Shown here piece after piece: positions 41,066-50,022 of a stretch of DNA of 64,000 bases. Below the pieces are notes generated by a model. The model was not told the DNA's origin. It saw only the letters and a program-made list of their open reading frames with translations, and made no database searches. The translations under genes and the position numbers were made by a program. Position 1 is the first letter of the stretch, and each line of letters opens with the position of its first letter. The DNA comes from CAYLJJ01 sp964384025 (lineage in GTDB: Bacteria; Myxococcota_A; Bradymonadia; UBA7976; UBA1532), in assembly GCA_964384025.1 (NCBI GenBank), contig CAYLJJ010000014.1, positions 1 through 64,000 on the forward strand, in the 5' to 3' direction.

Positions 41066-43523
41066 CTCTTAGGCTCCTGCGCAGGCGCCCCCAAAGGAGG
41101 GAGAGGGTGAGGAACGCGGAGAGGGAGGTCAGCAGAGGGAGCTCTGAGCCCATACTCAGCAGGAAGAGGAGGAGCAAAGCTGAGAGCAGCTTGGAGAGCT
41201 GGACCCACTCCAGGAAGAGCCAGGGGGCTTTTAAGATCCCAAGCACCCAAGCCTTGAGCGGCTTAAGACCGTGCAGCAGCAAAAGCAGGAGCAGGCCCAG
41301 ATCGAGGCCCCAAAGTAGGTGTCGATTAAGCCCGATGATGAAGTGCCCCAGGACCATAAGGCCAGCGAAGGGGAGGAGCGCCAGGAGCATAAATTTAAGG
41401 CGCCGACGAGGCCAAAGCGCCCAAAGCACCAAAAGCAGGCTGCTCAGGAGGCTAAAGATCCTCAAGATCTGCCCCCCCAAATCTGAGAGGTAGTAGACCT
41501 CAACTTGAGGGATCTCTTTGCCAAGGAGGAGGCGCTTAAAGCGGAAGCGCTCACCCACCAGCGGGAAGGTCGCCAGCGGAGCGGCGCTCTCAGCGCGCTG
41601 CGCCTGATCCTCCTGGTAGATCTTTTGTCGCCGGCTGAGGATGCTTCGATATTTGCCTCCCGCCCAGGCTTCACCGCCCAAGAGAGCCTGCTCCATAAAG
41701 TCACGGATACGCCGGAAGGGGTCGTAGCGGATGGCTGAATATTGAACTAAGTTGCTCTCAAAGCTCAGCGGATCGAGCACCTCAGGCAGATAGAGATGCC
41801 AGGTGGCCTTGAGGACAGAGACATCCAGCTCTGGCAGCGCTAAACCTCGCCGTCCCAGCCAACCCAAGGGCTCAAGCTGGCGCTCATAGGCCAGTTCTAC
41901 TACAAAGCGGACCTCCTCAATCTCCACTCCCTTAAGTGGAGGGATCTCCAAGACCTGACCAGCCTGGAGATCATCCTCTCCATAGAGATTGTTGTGCTCT
42001 AAGATGATCTGCCAACGCTGAGGGTTGGAGTAATAGAGATAAGCGATGCTCCCCAGGGTCTCTCCAGGGCGCACTACATGGCGGCGCTCCTGATCCCCTG
42101 AGAGGCGACGGCTCTGCTGAAGAGGGAAGAGCAGGCGCTCTCCTCCATCAGGGAGAGACTCCACCGCAGGGCGAAGCGGCAACCCCTCTACAAGCGCCTG
42201 AGTCAGGACCGCTCCTTCAGGCAGCTTGAGCCCCAGATATTGCCGTGTGTTGTTGCGCATATGGAGCTTGAACTTACTCCGCTCGCTGCCATCTTTGAGC
42301 AGCACCGTGGAGGCTTCCAGCTCATCGATGATGCTGTCGGTCAGCTCCAACTGGCGGTTGTGGATGATCCCCAACTCCAGCTCAGGTGCCGCCTCTCGAT
42401 GTTCAAAGCCAAAGAGGAGCGGGCTCCCGCTCATCTCTACCAGCTCTCGCGGCAGCTCCAGGGGGTCCAACATCTTGGCTTGGTGGTGGCGGCGCAGCTT
42501 TAGATCCAGCCCTGTCGAGGCTTGCACCCCTGCGGTCCCCCGGCAGGAGATCCCCTCAGGGGCTTGGGGCAGCTTTAACAGAGCTTTGCCCTTCGCTCCC
42601 ACAGGGAGCTGAAAATGCAAAGAGAGCTGGACCTCTTTGGTGTTGGGGCCTCTGAGGAGGATCATCAAGAGCCTCCCCTCATCCTGGCTGCGCCACTGCA
42701 GCAGCTGCTCCCCCTCAACTTTGAGCACCTCCAAGCCTGGAGGCAGACGCAGCTGAAGGCGATCCATCTCTCCCTCCTCCACTTCGATCTTAAAGTGACT
42801 GAGCCCTGAGATGAGCGAGGCTCCCACCGTAAAGAGGCTGGACTGCTTCAAGCTCCAGCGGAGGTTCTCCTCCTGTGTCCCGATGACCTCTGGCTTCCAG
42901 GAGAGTTGGAGCCACTCCGCGCCGCCCAACTCCGCCTCCAGGAGAGTATTGCCCTCCCACTCCTCCTGAGTCTGAATCACCCCATCCTTTAACAGCGCCT
43001 TGATCTCCAACTCAGGGATGCTCAGAGAGAGCTGCGTTGGCCCCGCTGCCGGGAGTCTAAGTTTGATCTGACGCTCAAAGCGCTCCTGAGCGTGGCCCAA
43101 GAGAAACTTCACTTTCAATCGGTGGAGCCCTGGACCCTTGAGCCCCAAACGATAGAGCCCATCGCGCTTCTGAAGAGAGCTGGGGTGGTCATCCAGACGT
43201 ACGCTCAACAGAGAGGCCGCGCTGTCCAAGATCGGCAGCTCAACGCGGTCCTCAGCCCCCTCAAAGATCTCAAAGCTCAAAGAAAGTTCAGCCTCTAAGA
43301 GCCCCTCCTGCAGTGAGCCTTGGAGGTGGCGTTGGATAAAGCTCCAGCGTCGAGGCATCACCTGGGGGGGAGGCTCACGTTTTAGCTCTGTCTGGATCTG
43401 GTTCCAGAGAGAGAGCGGTAACTTGGCCTGCTCTGGAGAGGGCGCTGAGGGTTGAGCCTGAGCCTGGAGGCTGAGAGCGAGGAGCAGGAGCGCAGCTCGC
43501 CATAGGGAAGGGGGTGATCTCAT
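41058..43523 (-). CDS. Large envelope protein with LysM domain and C-terminal membrane helices
   Basis: 821 aa. Signal peptide MRSPPSLWRAALLLLALSLQAQA. A long beta-rich region is followed at about 480-535 by a LysM motif (HVVRPGETLGSIAYLYYSNPQRWQIILEHNN ... LQAGQVLEIP), which binds peptidoglycan or related glycans. Then comes WLGRRGLALPELDVSV, matching the downstream paralogue, and five to six hydrophobic helices. Topology therefore puts the N-terminal bulk in the periplasm with the C-terminus in the inner membrane. It could bridge membrane and wall. Together with the gene at 38672 it forms an operon of unknown role. Confidence 0.72.
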   Translation of the reverse strand: MRSPPSLWRAALLLLALSLQAQAQPSAPSPEQAKLPLSLWNQIQTELKREPPPQVMPRRWSFIQRHLQGSLQEGLLEAELSLSFEIFEGAEDRVELPILDSAASLLSVRLDDHPSSLQKRDGLYRLGLKGPGLHRLKVKFLLGHAQERFERQIKLRLPAAGPTQLSLSIPELEIKALLKDGVIQTQEEWEGNTLLEAELGGAEWLQLSWKPEVIGTQEENLRWSLKQSSLFTVGASLISGLSHFKIEVEEGEMDRLQLRLPPGLEVLKVEGEQLLQWRSQDEGRLLMILLRGPNTKEVQLSLHFQLPVGAKGKALLKLPQAPEGISCRGTAGVQASTGLDLKLRRHHQAKMLDPLELPRELVEMSGSPLLFGFEHREAAPELELGIIHNRQLELTDSIIDELEASTVLLKDGSERSKFKLHMRNNTRQYLGLKLPEGAVLTQALVEGLPLRPAVESLPDGGERLLFPLQQSRRLSGDQERRHVVRPGETLGSIAYLYYSNPQRWQIILEHNNLYGEDDLQAGQVLEIPPLKGVEIEEVRFVVELAYERQLEPLGWLGRRGLALPELDVSVLKATWHLYLPEVLDPLSFESNLVQYSAIRYDPFRRIRDFMEQALLGGEAWAGGKYRSILSRRQKIYQEDQAQRAESAAPLATFPLVGERFRFKRLLLGKEIPQVEVYYLSDLGGQILRIFSLLSSLLLVLWALWPRRRLKFMLLALLPFAGLMVLGHFIIGLNRHLLWGLDLGLLLLLLLHGLKPLKAWVLGILKAPWLFLEWVQLSKLLSALLLLFLLSMGSELPLLTSLSAFLTLSLLWGRLRRSLRDV

Positions 43524-43665
43524 TCCTTCTCTCCGATCGTTTTTGCGGGCTCCGCTCTTGGCAAGAAGTAAGCCTGGGTGACTCCTAGGGAGTGAACGCT
43601 TTTCACTCTAATTGCTGGAGTCCCTCTACAAATCAGAGCGAAGCTCGCGATTCTGAAGGTCTTGG

Positions 43666-45126
43666 CTAGGCGCGCCGACGTCTCAGGAGAAGCAGAGGTA
43701 GGAGGAGCAGGGGCAGGCTGTGGGGAGCGCCTGGGCGCGACTGACTACAGTCTTGGTAGAGAGAGGAGCCGCTCACATCCTCCAGCTCATCTGTGAGGGC
43801 GTTGAGGGGATCAGCGTCAACGCCATCCAAGAGACCATCTCCATCTGTGTCTGGCAGGCGAGGATCTGTCTCTCCCTCATCTACTCGACCGTTGTGGTTG
43901 AGATCCTCAACGCCATCCAAGAGGCCATCTTCATCGGTGTCTGTATTGCGAGGATCTGTGTCCAGACCTTCATCATACTCACCATCCAGCTCCCTATCTT
44001 CAATCCCATCAGGCAGATCATCCCCGTCGGTGTCGGGGTTGAGAGGATCGCTCTCTCCCTCATCCAACACATGATCTCCATCTTGATCCTCTGTACCATC
44101 TTGGAGCCAGTCTCCATCGGTGTCAGGGTTAAGAGGATCGGTCTCCTCCCCCCGATCCCAGACTCCATTGCCGTTGAGATCCTCAACTCCATCAGAGAGA
44201 CCATCTCCATCTGTATCGGCCACTCGAGGATCGGTCTCCTCCTCCCGATCCCAGACTCCATTGCCATTGAGATCCTCAACTCCATCCTCCAGGCCATCTT
44301 CATCGCTGTCTACATCGCGAGGATCGGTCTCCCCCTCATCCCTCACCCCATCACCATCGCTGTCTTCAATCCCATCCTCTAGGCCATCTCCATCGCTGTC
44401 AGCGCTTCGAGGATCGCTCTCCTCTGGGTCCAAGATCCCATTCTGGTTGAGATCCTCTATGCCGTCAGAGAGGCCATCTCCATCTGTATCCGCCAACCGA
44501 GGGTTGCTCTCCTCCGCCTGCCATTGACCATCACCATTGCTGTCCTCAAGGCCGTCGCTGAGACCATCTGCGTCTGTATCTGGGTTGAGTGGATCGGTTT
44601 CATCCTCATCCAACTCTCCATCTCGATCAGCGTCCTCAAGGCCATCATCCAAGCCATCAGCGTCTGTGTCAGCCAGGGTTGGATCGCTCTCACCTGCATC
44701 TACTGCGCCGTTGGCGTTGCGATCTTCCTGGCCATCTAAAAGGCCATCGCCATCTGTATCATCGTTGCGGGGATCACTGGGGCCATTCAGCTCCACCCCG
44801 TCATCCAGGCCATCTCCATCTGTGTCAGCGCTGAGGGGATCGGTTTCTCCCTCATCTAAGACACCATCACCGTTGAGATCCTCTTCATGATCAAGGAGCC
44901 CATCTCCATCGGAGTCGGAGGCCCCCCCAAAGTCATCCTCAGGGTTGAAGGGATCACGGCCACTGTGAACCTCGCTGCCGTCGGTCTCACCCCCATCATC
45001 TGTGTCAGCGTTCAGAGGATCGGTCTCTCCCTGATCGAGGATACCCTTTCGGTTGCAGTCATACTCTCCATCCCCAAGGCCCAGGGACGCATCGACAAGG
45101 TCAATGCAAGCATAAGGTCTGTGCGT
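43666..45126 (-). CDS. C-terminal part of giant TSP3-repeat surface protein (5' end lost at gap)
   Basis: 486 aa of open frame from the scaffold gap to the stop; an internal ATG at 44796 is not a credible start. It begins YACIDLVDASLGLGDGEYDCN, then a DPFNPEDDFG segment, then about 11 Ca-binding thrombospondin type 3 repeats of 30 residues (DTDGDGLxDGxEDxNxNG). It ends with DCSQSRPGAPHSLPLLLL plus a further hydrophobic stretch and RRRRA, a MYXO-CTERM-like sorting tail, so the protein is surface-exported and probably processed. The TGA bounding the frame at 45127-45129 lies in an octamer also found in the adapter flank and is likely artefactual. Probably the same gene as 45165, or its tandem paralogue. 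Confidence 0.75.
   Translation of the reverse strand, partial: THRPYACIDLVDASLGLGDGEYDCNRKGILDQGETDPLNADTDDGGETDGSEVHSGRDPFNPEDDFGGASDSDGDGLLDHEEDLNGDGVLDEGETDPLSADTDGDGLDDGVELNGPSDPRNDDTDGDGLLDGQEDRNANGAVDAGESDPTLADTDADGLDDGLEDADRDGELDEDETDPLNPDTDADGLSDGLEDSNGDGQWQAEESNPRLADTDGDGLSDGIEDLNQNGILDPEESDPRSADSDGDGLEDGIEDSDGDGVRDEGETDPRDVDSDEDGLEDGVEDLNGNGVWDREEETDPRVADTDGDGLSDGVEDLNGNGVWDRGEETDPLNPDTDGDWLQDGTEDQDGDHVLDEGESDPLNPDTDGDDLPDGIEDRELDGEYDEGLDTDPRNTDTDEDGLLDGVEDLNHNGRVDEGETDPRLPDTDGDGLLDGVDADPLNALTDELEDVSGSSLYQDCSQSRPGAPHSLPLLLLPLLLLRRRRA
43800..45040 (-). repeat. 90-bp TSP3 tandem repeat array (C-terminal block)
   Basis: About a dozen 30-residue (90-base) units of Asp/Gly-rich Ca-binding loops. 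They share strong DNA similarity with the block on the other side of the gap, which explains assembly failure here. Confidence 0.85.
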
Positions 45127-45131
45127 TCACT

Positions 45132-45141
45132 NNNNNNNNNN
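45132..45141. other. Scaffold gap (10 N)
   Basis: Ten Ns, a conventional placeholder for an unknown distance, inside the TSP3 repeat gene. The true missing length cannot be read from the sequence. Confidence 0.99.
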
Positions 45142-45197
45142 TCATCCGGCACCCCCTCTGTCGTTCACTGATCCCCTACACGACGCTCTTCGGATCT
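45142..45197 (+). other. Residual Illumina P5/TruSeq adapter sequence (non-biological)
   Basis: The 56 bases right of the gap align without indels to the last 56 bases of the Illumina P5 universal adapter. The 3' 24 bases (45174-45197) match at 23 positions; over all 56 about 40 match. Read on the minus strand it encodes the tell-tale RSEERRVG peptide. It is contamination, not genome. Confidence 0.93.
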
Positions 45198-48100
45198 CTC
45201 CACCCCCTCATCCAGGCCATCTCGATCTGTGTCTGCGTGACGAGGATCGGTCTCTCCCACATCCAGCTCACCATCACCATCTCCATCTTCAAGGCCATCC
45301 ATGAGGCCATCCCCATCGCTGTCAGACTCCCGAGGATCGGTCTCGCCCTCATCAAAGATTCCATCCTGGTCACTGTCCTCAACACCATCCATAAGGCCAT
45401 CCTCATCGGTGTCGGCGCGGCGAGGATCGGTCTCTCCCTCATCGAAGATCCCATTTTGGTTGCTGTCTTCGACGCCATCCAGGAGAGCATCCGCGTCTGT
45501 GTCTCCTGCGGTTGGATCGGTCTCTCCCTCATCCCATTGACCATTCTGATTGGCATCTTCTAGGCCATCGGAGAGGCCATCACCGTCGCTGTCTGCGCTG
45601 CGGGGATCGGTCTCACCTGGAGCAAACTCTCCATTCTGATCTCGATCCTCGACCCCATCGAAGATCCCATCCCCGTCTGTATCCGCCAAGCTGGGGTCGG
45701 TCTCATCTAAGTCCAGGACCCCATCCAGGTTGCTGTCCTCCAAGCCATCGGGGAGGCCATCCTCATCGCTGTCCTCCCGATTCGGATGCGTCTCCCCCTC
45801 GTCTCGAAAGCCATCCAGGTTGCTGTCTTCCAGGCCATCAGAAAGGCCGTCGCCATCGGTGTCAGGGTTGAGAGGATCGCTCTCATCAACACCCAGGTTG
45901 CCATCCCCGTTTCGATCCTCAGCGCCGTCGCTGATGCCATCTCCATCTGAGTCTGCGCTGTTGGGATCTGTCTCCCCCTCATCCAGACCGCCATCGGCGT
46001 CGCGATCTTCCTGACCATCTGAGAGTCCATCCCCATCTGTATCAGCCTCTAGAGGATCTGTTCCGTTCTCGCCCCAAACCTCAACACCATCCAAGAGGCC
46101 ATCCCCGTCGGTGTCTGCTCTCTGGGGATCACAGCCATACTCCTCCTCCTGCTCATCGGTCAGGCCATCCCCATCCTGATCCTCCTGGCTGCCCCAATCA
46201 TCCTCTGGATTAAAGGGATCACGTTCATTCTCCAGCTCGCTGCCGTCCGGCTCACCTCCGTCATCGGTATCGGGATCGCGGGGATCAGTCTCTGTTGGAT
46301 CTCGAACCCCATCCTGATTGGCATCCTCAACCCCATCGCTGAGGGCATCATCATCAGTGTCAGGATCTCGGGGATCGGTCTCCCCCTCTTGGAAGAGGCC
46401 ATCCTGGTTGGCATCCTCCACACCATCGGAGAGGCCATCCTCATCGCTGTCTGGGTTGAGAGGATCGGTCTCTCCCGCCTGGAAGCTGCCATCCTGATTG
46501 CTGTCTTCGATCCCGTCTAAGAGCAGATCCCCATCGGTGTCGGCTCGGCGAGGATCAGTCTCTCCATGATCCAGAGTGCCGCTGTGGTTCGCATCTTCCA
46601 GTCCATCGGAGATCCCATCTCCATCAGTATCAGCTCGGCGAGGATCGGTCTCTCCCCCATCAAAGCTGCCGCTGTGATCAGCATCCTCCAGACCATCAGA
46701 GAGGCCGTCGCCATCGCTGTCTGGGTCAAGCGCCTCGGTCCCCGTGCGGCGCTCTAGGCCATCTCTGAGGCCATCTTCATCGCTGTCTGGGTTGAGGGGA
46801 TCGGTCTCATCAAGCCCGCGCTGGCCATCGCTGTTGAGATCCTCAGCGCCATCAAAAAGCTCATCCCCATCGGTATCGGGGTTGAGGGGATCGGTCTCAT
46901 CTGGAGTGGTGAGACCATCTTGATTGCTGTCCTCAACGCCATCTAAGAGGCCATCATCGTCGCTGTCGGGATTAAGAGGATCTGTACGCTCCTCCTGGCC
47001 ATCGCTGAGGAGATCTCCATCAGTATCAGCTCGGCGAGGATCGGTCTCTCCCCCATCTTGAACGCCGTTGAGGTTCTCATCCTCTTGTCCATCATGGAGA
47101 CCATCGCCGTCGCTGTCTAAGCGCCTTGGATCGGTCTCATCATCTCCCCATTGACCATCTAGGTTGAGATCCTCAACGCCATCATTGATGCCATCCCCGT
47201 CTGAATCCTCTTGGAGCGGGTGGGTCTCATCCTCCCCTCGTTGGCCGTCATGGTTGCGATCCTCTAGGCCATCTGAGAGGCCATCACCATCTGTATCTGG
47301 GTTGAGAGGATCGCTCTCATTGAGGGCTCGCTGACCATCCTGGTTTTGGTCCTCTAAGCCATCTAAGAGGCCATCACCGTCGCTGTCGGGGTTGAGCGGA
47401 TCGGGCTCCTTGTCTCCTTGTTGAGCGTCACGTTTTCGATCCTCCAGGCCTTCATCTAGGGCGTCATCTTCTGAATCATGATCGAGAGGATCGGTCTCAT
47501 TCTCCCCTCGCAGGCCATCATGATTTGCATCCTCAACACCATCCAGGAGGCCATCACCATCGCTGTCAGGATCGAGCGGATCTGTGGGCCCTAAGACCTC
47601 AACCTGATCTCCCAAGCCATCATGATCTGTATCGGGATCTACTGGACTGGTGAGGCCTCGTGTCTCCGCTCCATCGCTCAGGCCATCTCCATCTGTGTCT
47701 GGGTTTGTGGGGTCGGTGGAACCGTGTACCTCCTCAGCATCATTTAAGCCATCATCATCTGTATCGGGATCCAGGGGATCGGTGGATCCGATCCGCTCCT
47801 CCCCGTCGCCCAAGCCATCTCCATCACTGTCAGGGTTCATCGGATCGGTCTCATCACCACCTACGCGACCGTCCCGGTTGAGATCCTCAACACCATCACT
47901 GAGGCCATCCTCATCTGAGTCGGAGTTGAGGGGATCGCTCCCTGTCTCGCCATTAACCTCGATGCCGTCGCTCAATAGATCAGCGTCTGAATCTGGGTTG
48001 AGGGGATCGGTCTCATCTGGATCTCTAGAACCATTCTGGTTGGCATCTTCAACGCCATCGCTGAGGCCATCCTCATCTGTATCGAAGAGGGTTGGATCGC

Positions 48101-49853
48101 TCTCTCCCTCATCTCGATCTCCATCCTGGTTGGCGTCCTCAACGCCATCATCCAGACCATCTCCATCCGTGTCGGGGTTGGAGGGATCTGTCTCTCCAAG
48201 ATCAACACGGCCATTGCCATTTCGATCCTCTAGGCTGTCTGGGAGGCCGTCTCCATCCGTGTCGGGATCCTCATCCTCTTCACCCACCTCGACAAACTCG
48301 ATGAAGTCATCACAGAGGTTACAACCCACCGCAGTCACCGAGGCTTGATCTCCATAGGCCCAGGTGTCCATCAACAGAGGTTCATCGGTCTGCGCCTCAA
48401 AGCGCTGTCGCCAATAGCGGCGTTGGAGAGGATCGAGACTGGAGCCCTCACCCAGCTCCGTGAGGCTATCCTCTGGGTTTGTCAGATCGGAAGGAACCCG
48501 AACAGGGCGATCATCCCAGAACATCGCGAGAGGCTCAGGGGGCTGATCTGGACCTCGCTGTAAGGCGATAGAGAAGCCTCCTAAGTTTTCCTCAATATCC
48601 GTCATGGGGAAGTGCGTCTCGCCGGCATAGAGAGAGATTCGGAAACGATAGCGTCCCGAAGGAACGATCTCTCCCTGACGGTCACGACCATCCCAGGTGA
48701 TCCGATTGAGGTTCCGTAGAGCTTCTCCGTTGAGGACAACATCATCACGCTCTTCGACAACCCCATCTTGATCGGTGTCGATCACAATTCGGTAGGTCCC
48801 GCTGACGTTGCTGATAAAGCTGAAGGTCCCTGAATCTTGATTCCCATCTCCGTTGGGAGAGAAGGTCGCGGAGCCTACGCTGTCGTTAAACATCGGCTCG
48901 CTGATCTCCGGGGCTGGAGGCTCCAGCGGGAAGGGCTCGGGATAGTTGAGATAGATGGAGTGCTGCGGGACGATCCGTTGGGGAAGGTGCTCAAGATCAG
49001 GAAAGGAGAAGCAGCTCCCATCTTCTGGATCTCCGTAGTAGCACCAACTCTCATTGCGATGCTCAAAGAGACCCATACTGTTGGCCAGAACAGAGAATCG
49101 AAAACCACTCAAATCTTCAAGATCGATAACAAAAACATGGGCTCCATCATCAACTGTAGAGCGCACATAGAAATTTGTGTCTGTCCCATAATCGGTAGAG
49201 CCAAAAGAAAATCCGTGAGCATTGATACGCCAGAAGACTGTATTCAAACGTCCTCCTTGAGCCCCTACAACCTCCACCTCAAAATAGCGAGTAGAGCCTC
49301 CACTCTGGGTGATGGTCTCTGGCTCCCCGACAAAATTGAGACGCCACTGACCGGTCACATCAGCTTGAATCTCGTGGCGAGGGAGCTGTCTTAGATCGGC
49401 GCTGCAATAGCCCCTCACTTGATCGATAGAGAAGGAGCGAGCGCAAATACCGTTGAGTTCATCACCCTCATAAGGGATCCCATTGGATCGGGAATGACAA
49501 AGATAGGGCGCCTCACAAGCATCATGATTACGACAGCGTGGTGCTCCTGGAGGAGAGAGTAGGATCTCCTGTCCCTGTCGTTGTTCATAGACAGAATCAG
49601 GCTCTAGTTGGTGAGGCTCCCCTGGACGGTGATCGATGCGGACCTGAAGTCCATCTACATTAACCGGTCCCTCTTGAATCCAATCATCGCTGGAGCAAAG
49701 CCTGAGGAGTTCTCCCTCCTCCAGGTAGACTTGTAGAACGCTGTTGCCTTCCAGGCCCTGATTTTCACCCAATTGAGGGGTGCCCTCTACCAGAGCAAGA
49801 CCCAAGCTGGGCCAAGCCAGAGAGAGCATGAGAACCTTAACTATTGATTTCAT
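45165..49853 (-). CDS. Giant thrombospondin type 3 repeat surface protein (3' end corrupted)
   Basis: About 1560 residues. ATG 49851-49853 has AGGAGG six bases upstream. Signal peptide MKSIVKVLMLSLAWPSLGLA. Residues up to about 530 include a Cys-containing region (APRCRNHDACEAPYLC) and a FlgD/CHU-type Ig-like domain: SATFSPNGDGNQDSGTF and NRITWDGRDRQGE. The rest is about 30 TSP3-type Ca-binding repeats of 30 residues with one EYGCDPQ interruption and a DPFNPEDDWG spacer. The last residues (about RSEERRVGDQ) and stop come from adapter contamination, so the real frame surely continues. A sorting tail exists on the other gap side. Likely a very long, Ca-stiffened adhesin or surface fibre. Confidence 0.85.
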   Translation of the reverse strand: MKSIVKVLMLSLAWPSLGLALVEGTPQLGENQGLEGNSVLQVYLEEGELLRLCSSDDWIQEGPVNVDGLQVRIDHRPGEPHQLEPDSVYEQRQGQEILLSPPGAPRCRNHDACEAPYLCHSRSNGIPYEGDELNGICARSFSIDQVRGYCSADLRQLPRHEIQADVTGQWRLNFVGEPETITQSGGSTRYFEVEVVGAQGGRLNTVFWRINAHGFSFGSTDYGTDTNFYVRSTVDDGAHVFVIDLEDLSGFRFSVLANSMGLFEHRNESWCYYGDPEDGSCFSFPDLEHLPQRIVPQHSIYLNYPEPFPLEPPAPEISEPMFNDSVGSATFSPNGDGNQDSGTFSFISNVSGTYRIVIDTDQDGVVEERDDVVLNGEALRNLNRITWDGRDRQGEIVPSGRYRFRISLYAGETHFPMTDIEENLGGFSIALQRGPDQPPEPLAMFWDDRPVRVPSDLTNPEDSLTELGEGSSLDPLQRRYWRQRFEAQTDEPLLMDTWAYGDQASVTAVGCNLCDDFIEFVEVGEEDEDPDTDGDGLPDSLEDRNGNGRVDLGETDPSNPDTDGDGLDDGVEDANQDGDRDEGESDPTLFDTDEDGLSDGVEDANQNGSRDPDETDPLNPDSDADLLSDGIEVNGETGSDPLNSDSDEDGLSDGVEDLNRDGRVGGDETDPMNPDSDGDGLGDGEERIGSTDPLDPDTDDDGLNDAEEVHGSTDPTNPDTDGDGLSDGAETRGLTSPVDPDTDHDGLGDQVEVLGPTDPLDPDSDGDGLLDGVEDANHDGLRGENETDPLDHDSEDDALDEGLEDRKRDAQQGDKEPDPLNPDSDGDGLLDGLEDQNQDGQRALNESDPLNPDTDGDGLSDGLEDRNHDGQRGEDETHPLQEDSDGDGINDGVEDLNLDGQWGDDETDPRRLDSDGDGLHDGQEDENLNGVQDGGETDPRRADTDGDLLSDGQEERTDPLNPDSDDDGLLDGVEDSNQDGLTTPDETDPLNPDTDGDELFDGAEDLNSDGQRGLDETDPLNPDSDEDGLRDGLERRTGTEALDPDSDGDGLSDGLEDADHSGSFDGGETDPRRADTDGDGISDGLEDANHSGTLDHGETDPRRADTDGDLLLDGIEDSNQDGSFQAGETDPLNPDSDEDGLSDGVEDANQDGLFQEGETDPRDPDTDDDALSDGVEDANQDGVRDPTETDPRDPDTDDGGEPDGSELENERDPFNPEDDWGSQEDQDGDGLTDEQEEEYGCDPQRADTDGDGLLDGVEVWGENGTDPLEADTDGDGLSDGQEDRDADGGLDEGETDPNSADSDGDGISDGAEDRNGDGNLGVDESDPLNPDTDGDGLSDGLEDSNLDGFRDEGETHPNREDSDEDGLPDGLEDSNLDGVLDLDETDPSLADTDGDGIFDGVEDRDQNGEFAPGETDPRSADSDGDGLSDGLEDANQNGQWDEGETDPTAGDTDADALLDGVEDSNQNGIFDEGETDPRRADTDEDGLMDGVEDSDQDGIFDEGETDPRESDSDGDGLMDGLEDGDGDGELDVGETDPRHADTDRDGLDEGVERSEERRVGDQ
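45198..48275 (-). repeat. 90-bp TSP3 tandem repeat array (main block)
   Basis: Roughly thirty 90-base units encoding DTDGDGLxDGxEDxNxDG-xxDxGETDP. The antisense strand carries long open frames rich in Ile, Ser and Cys; these are shadows of the repeat codon pattern. Confidence 0.9.
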
Positions 49854-50022
49854 CAAAACCTCCTAAGCGGGCTCCATTGTCGAGATTCTTCGAAATGGTT
49901 TCAATCTGAGCTTTTCCTCTGAGCCCCTCTGCCTTGGATGCTGAAATCCAAAGGGCGAGCTTTTAGAAGCTCAGATGCTGCCTTCCTTGATGTTTAATAG
50001 CCTGGCTCAAGCTGAGGGATCC

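Noticed and set aside
43720..48348. Long plus-strand open frames rich in Ile/Ser/Arg/His across the TSP3 arrays
   Set aside because: They are antisense shadows of the 90-bp Asp/Gly-rich repeat; no ribosome sites and periodic, low-complexity translations.
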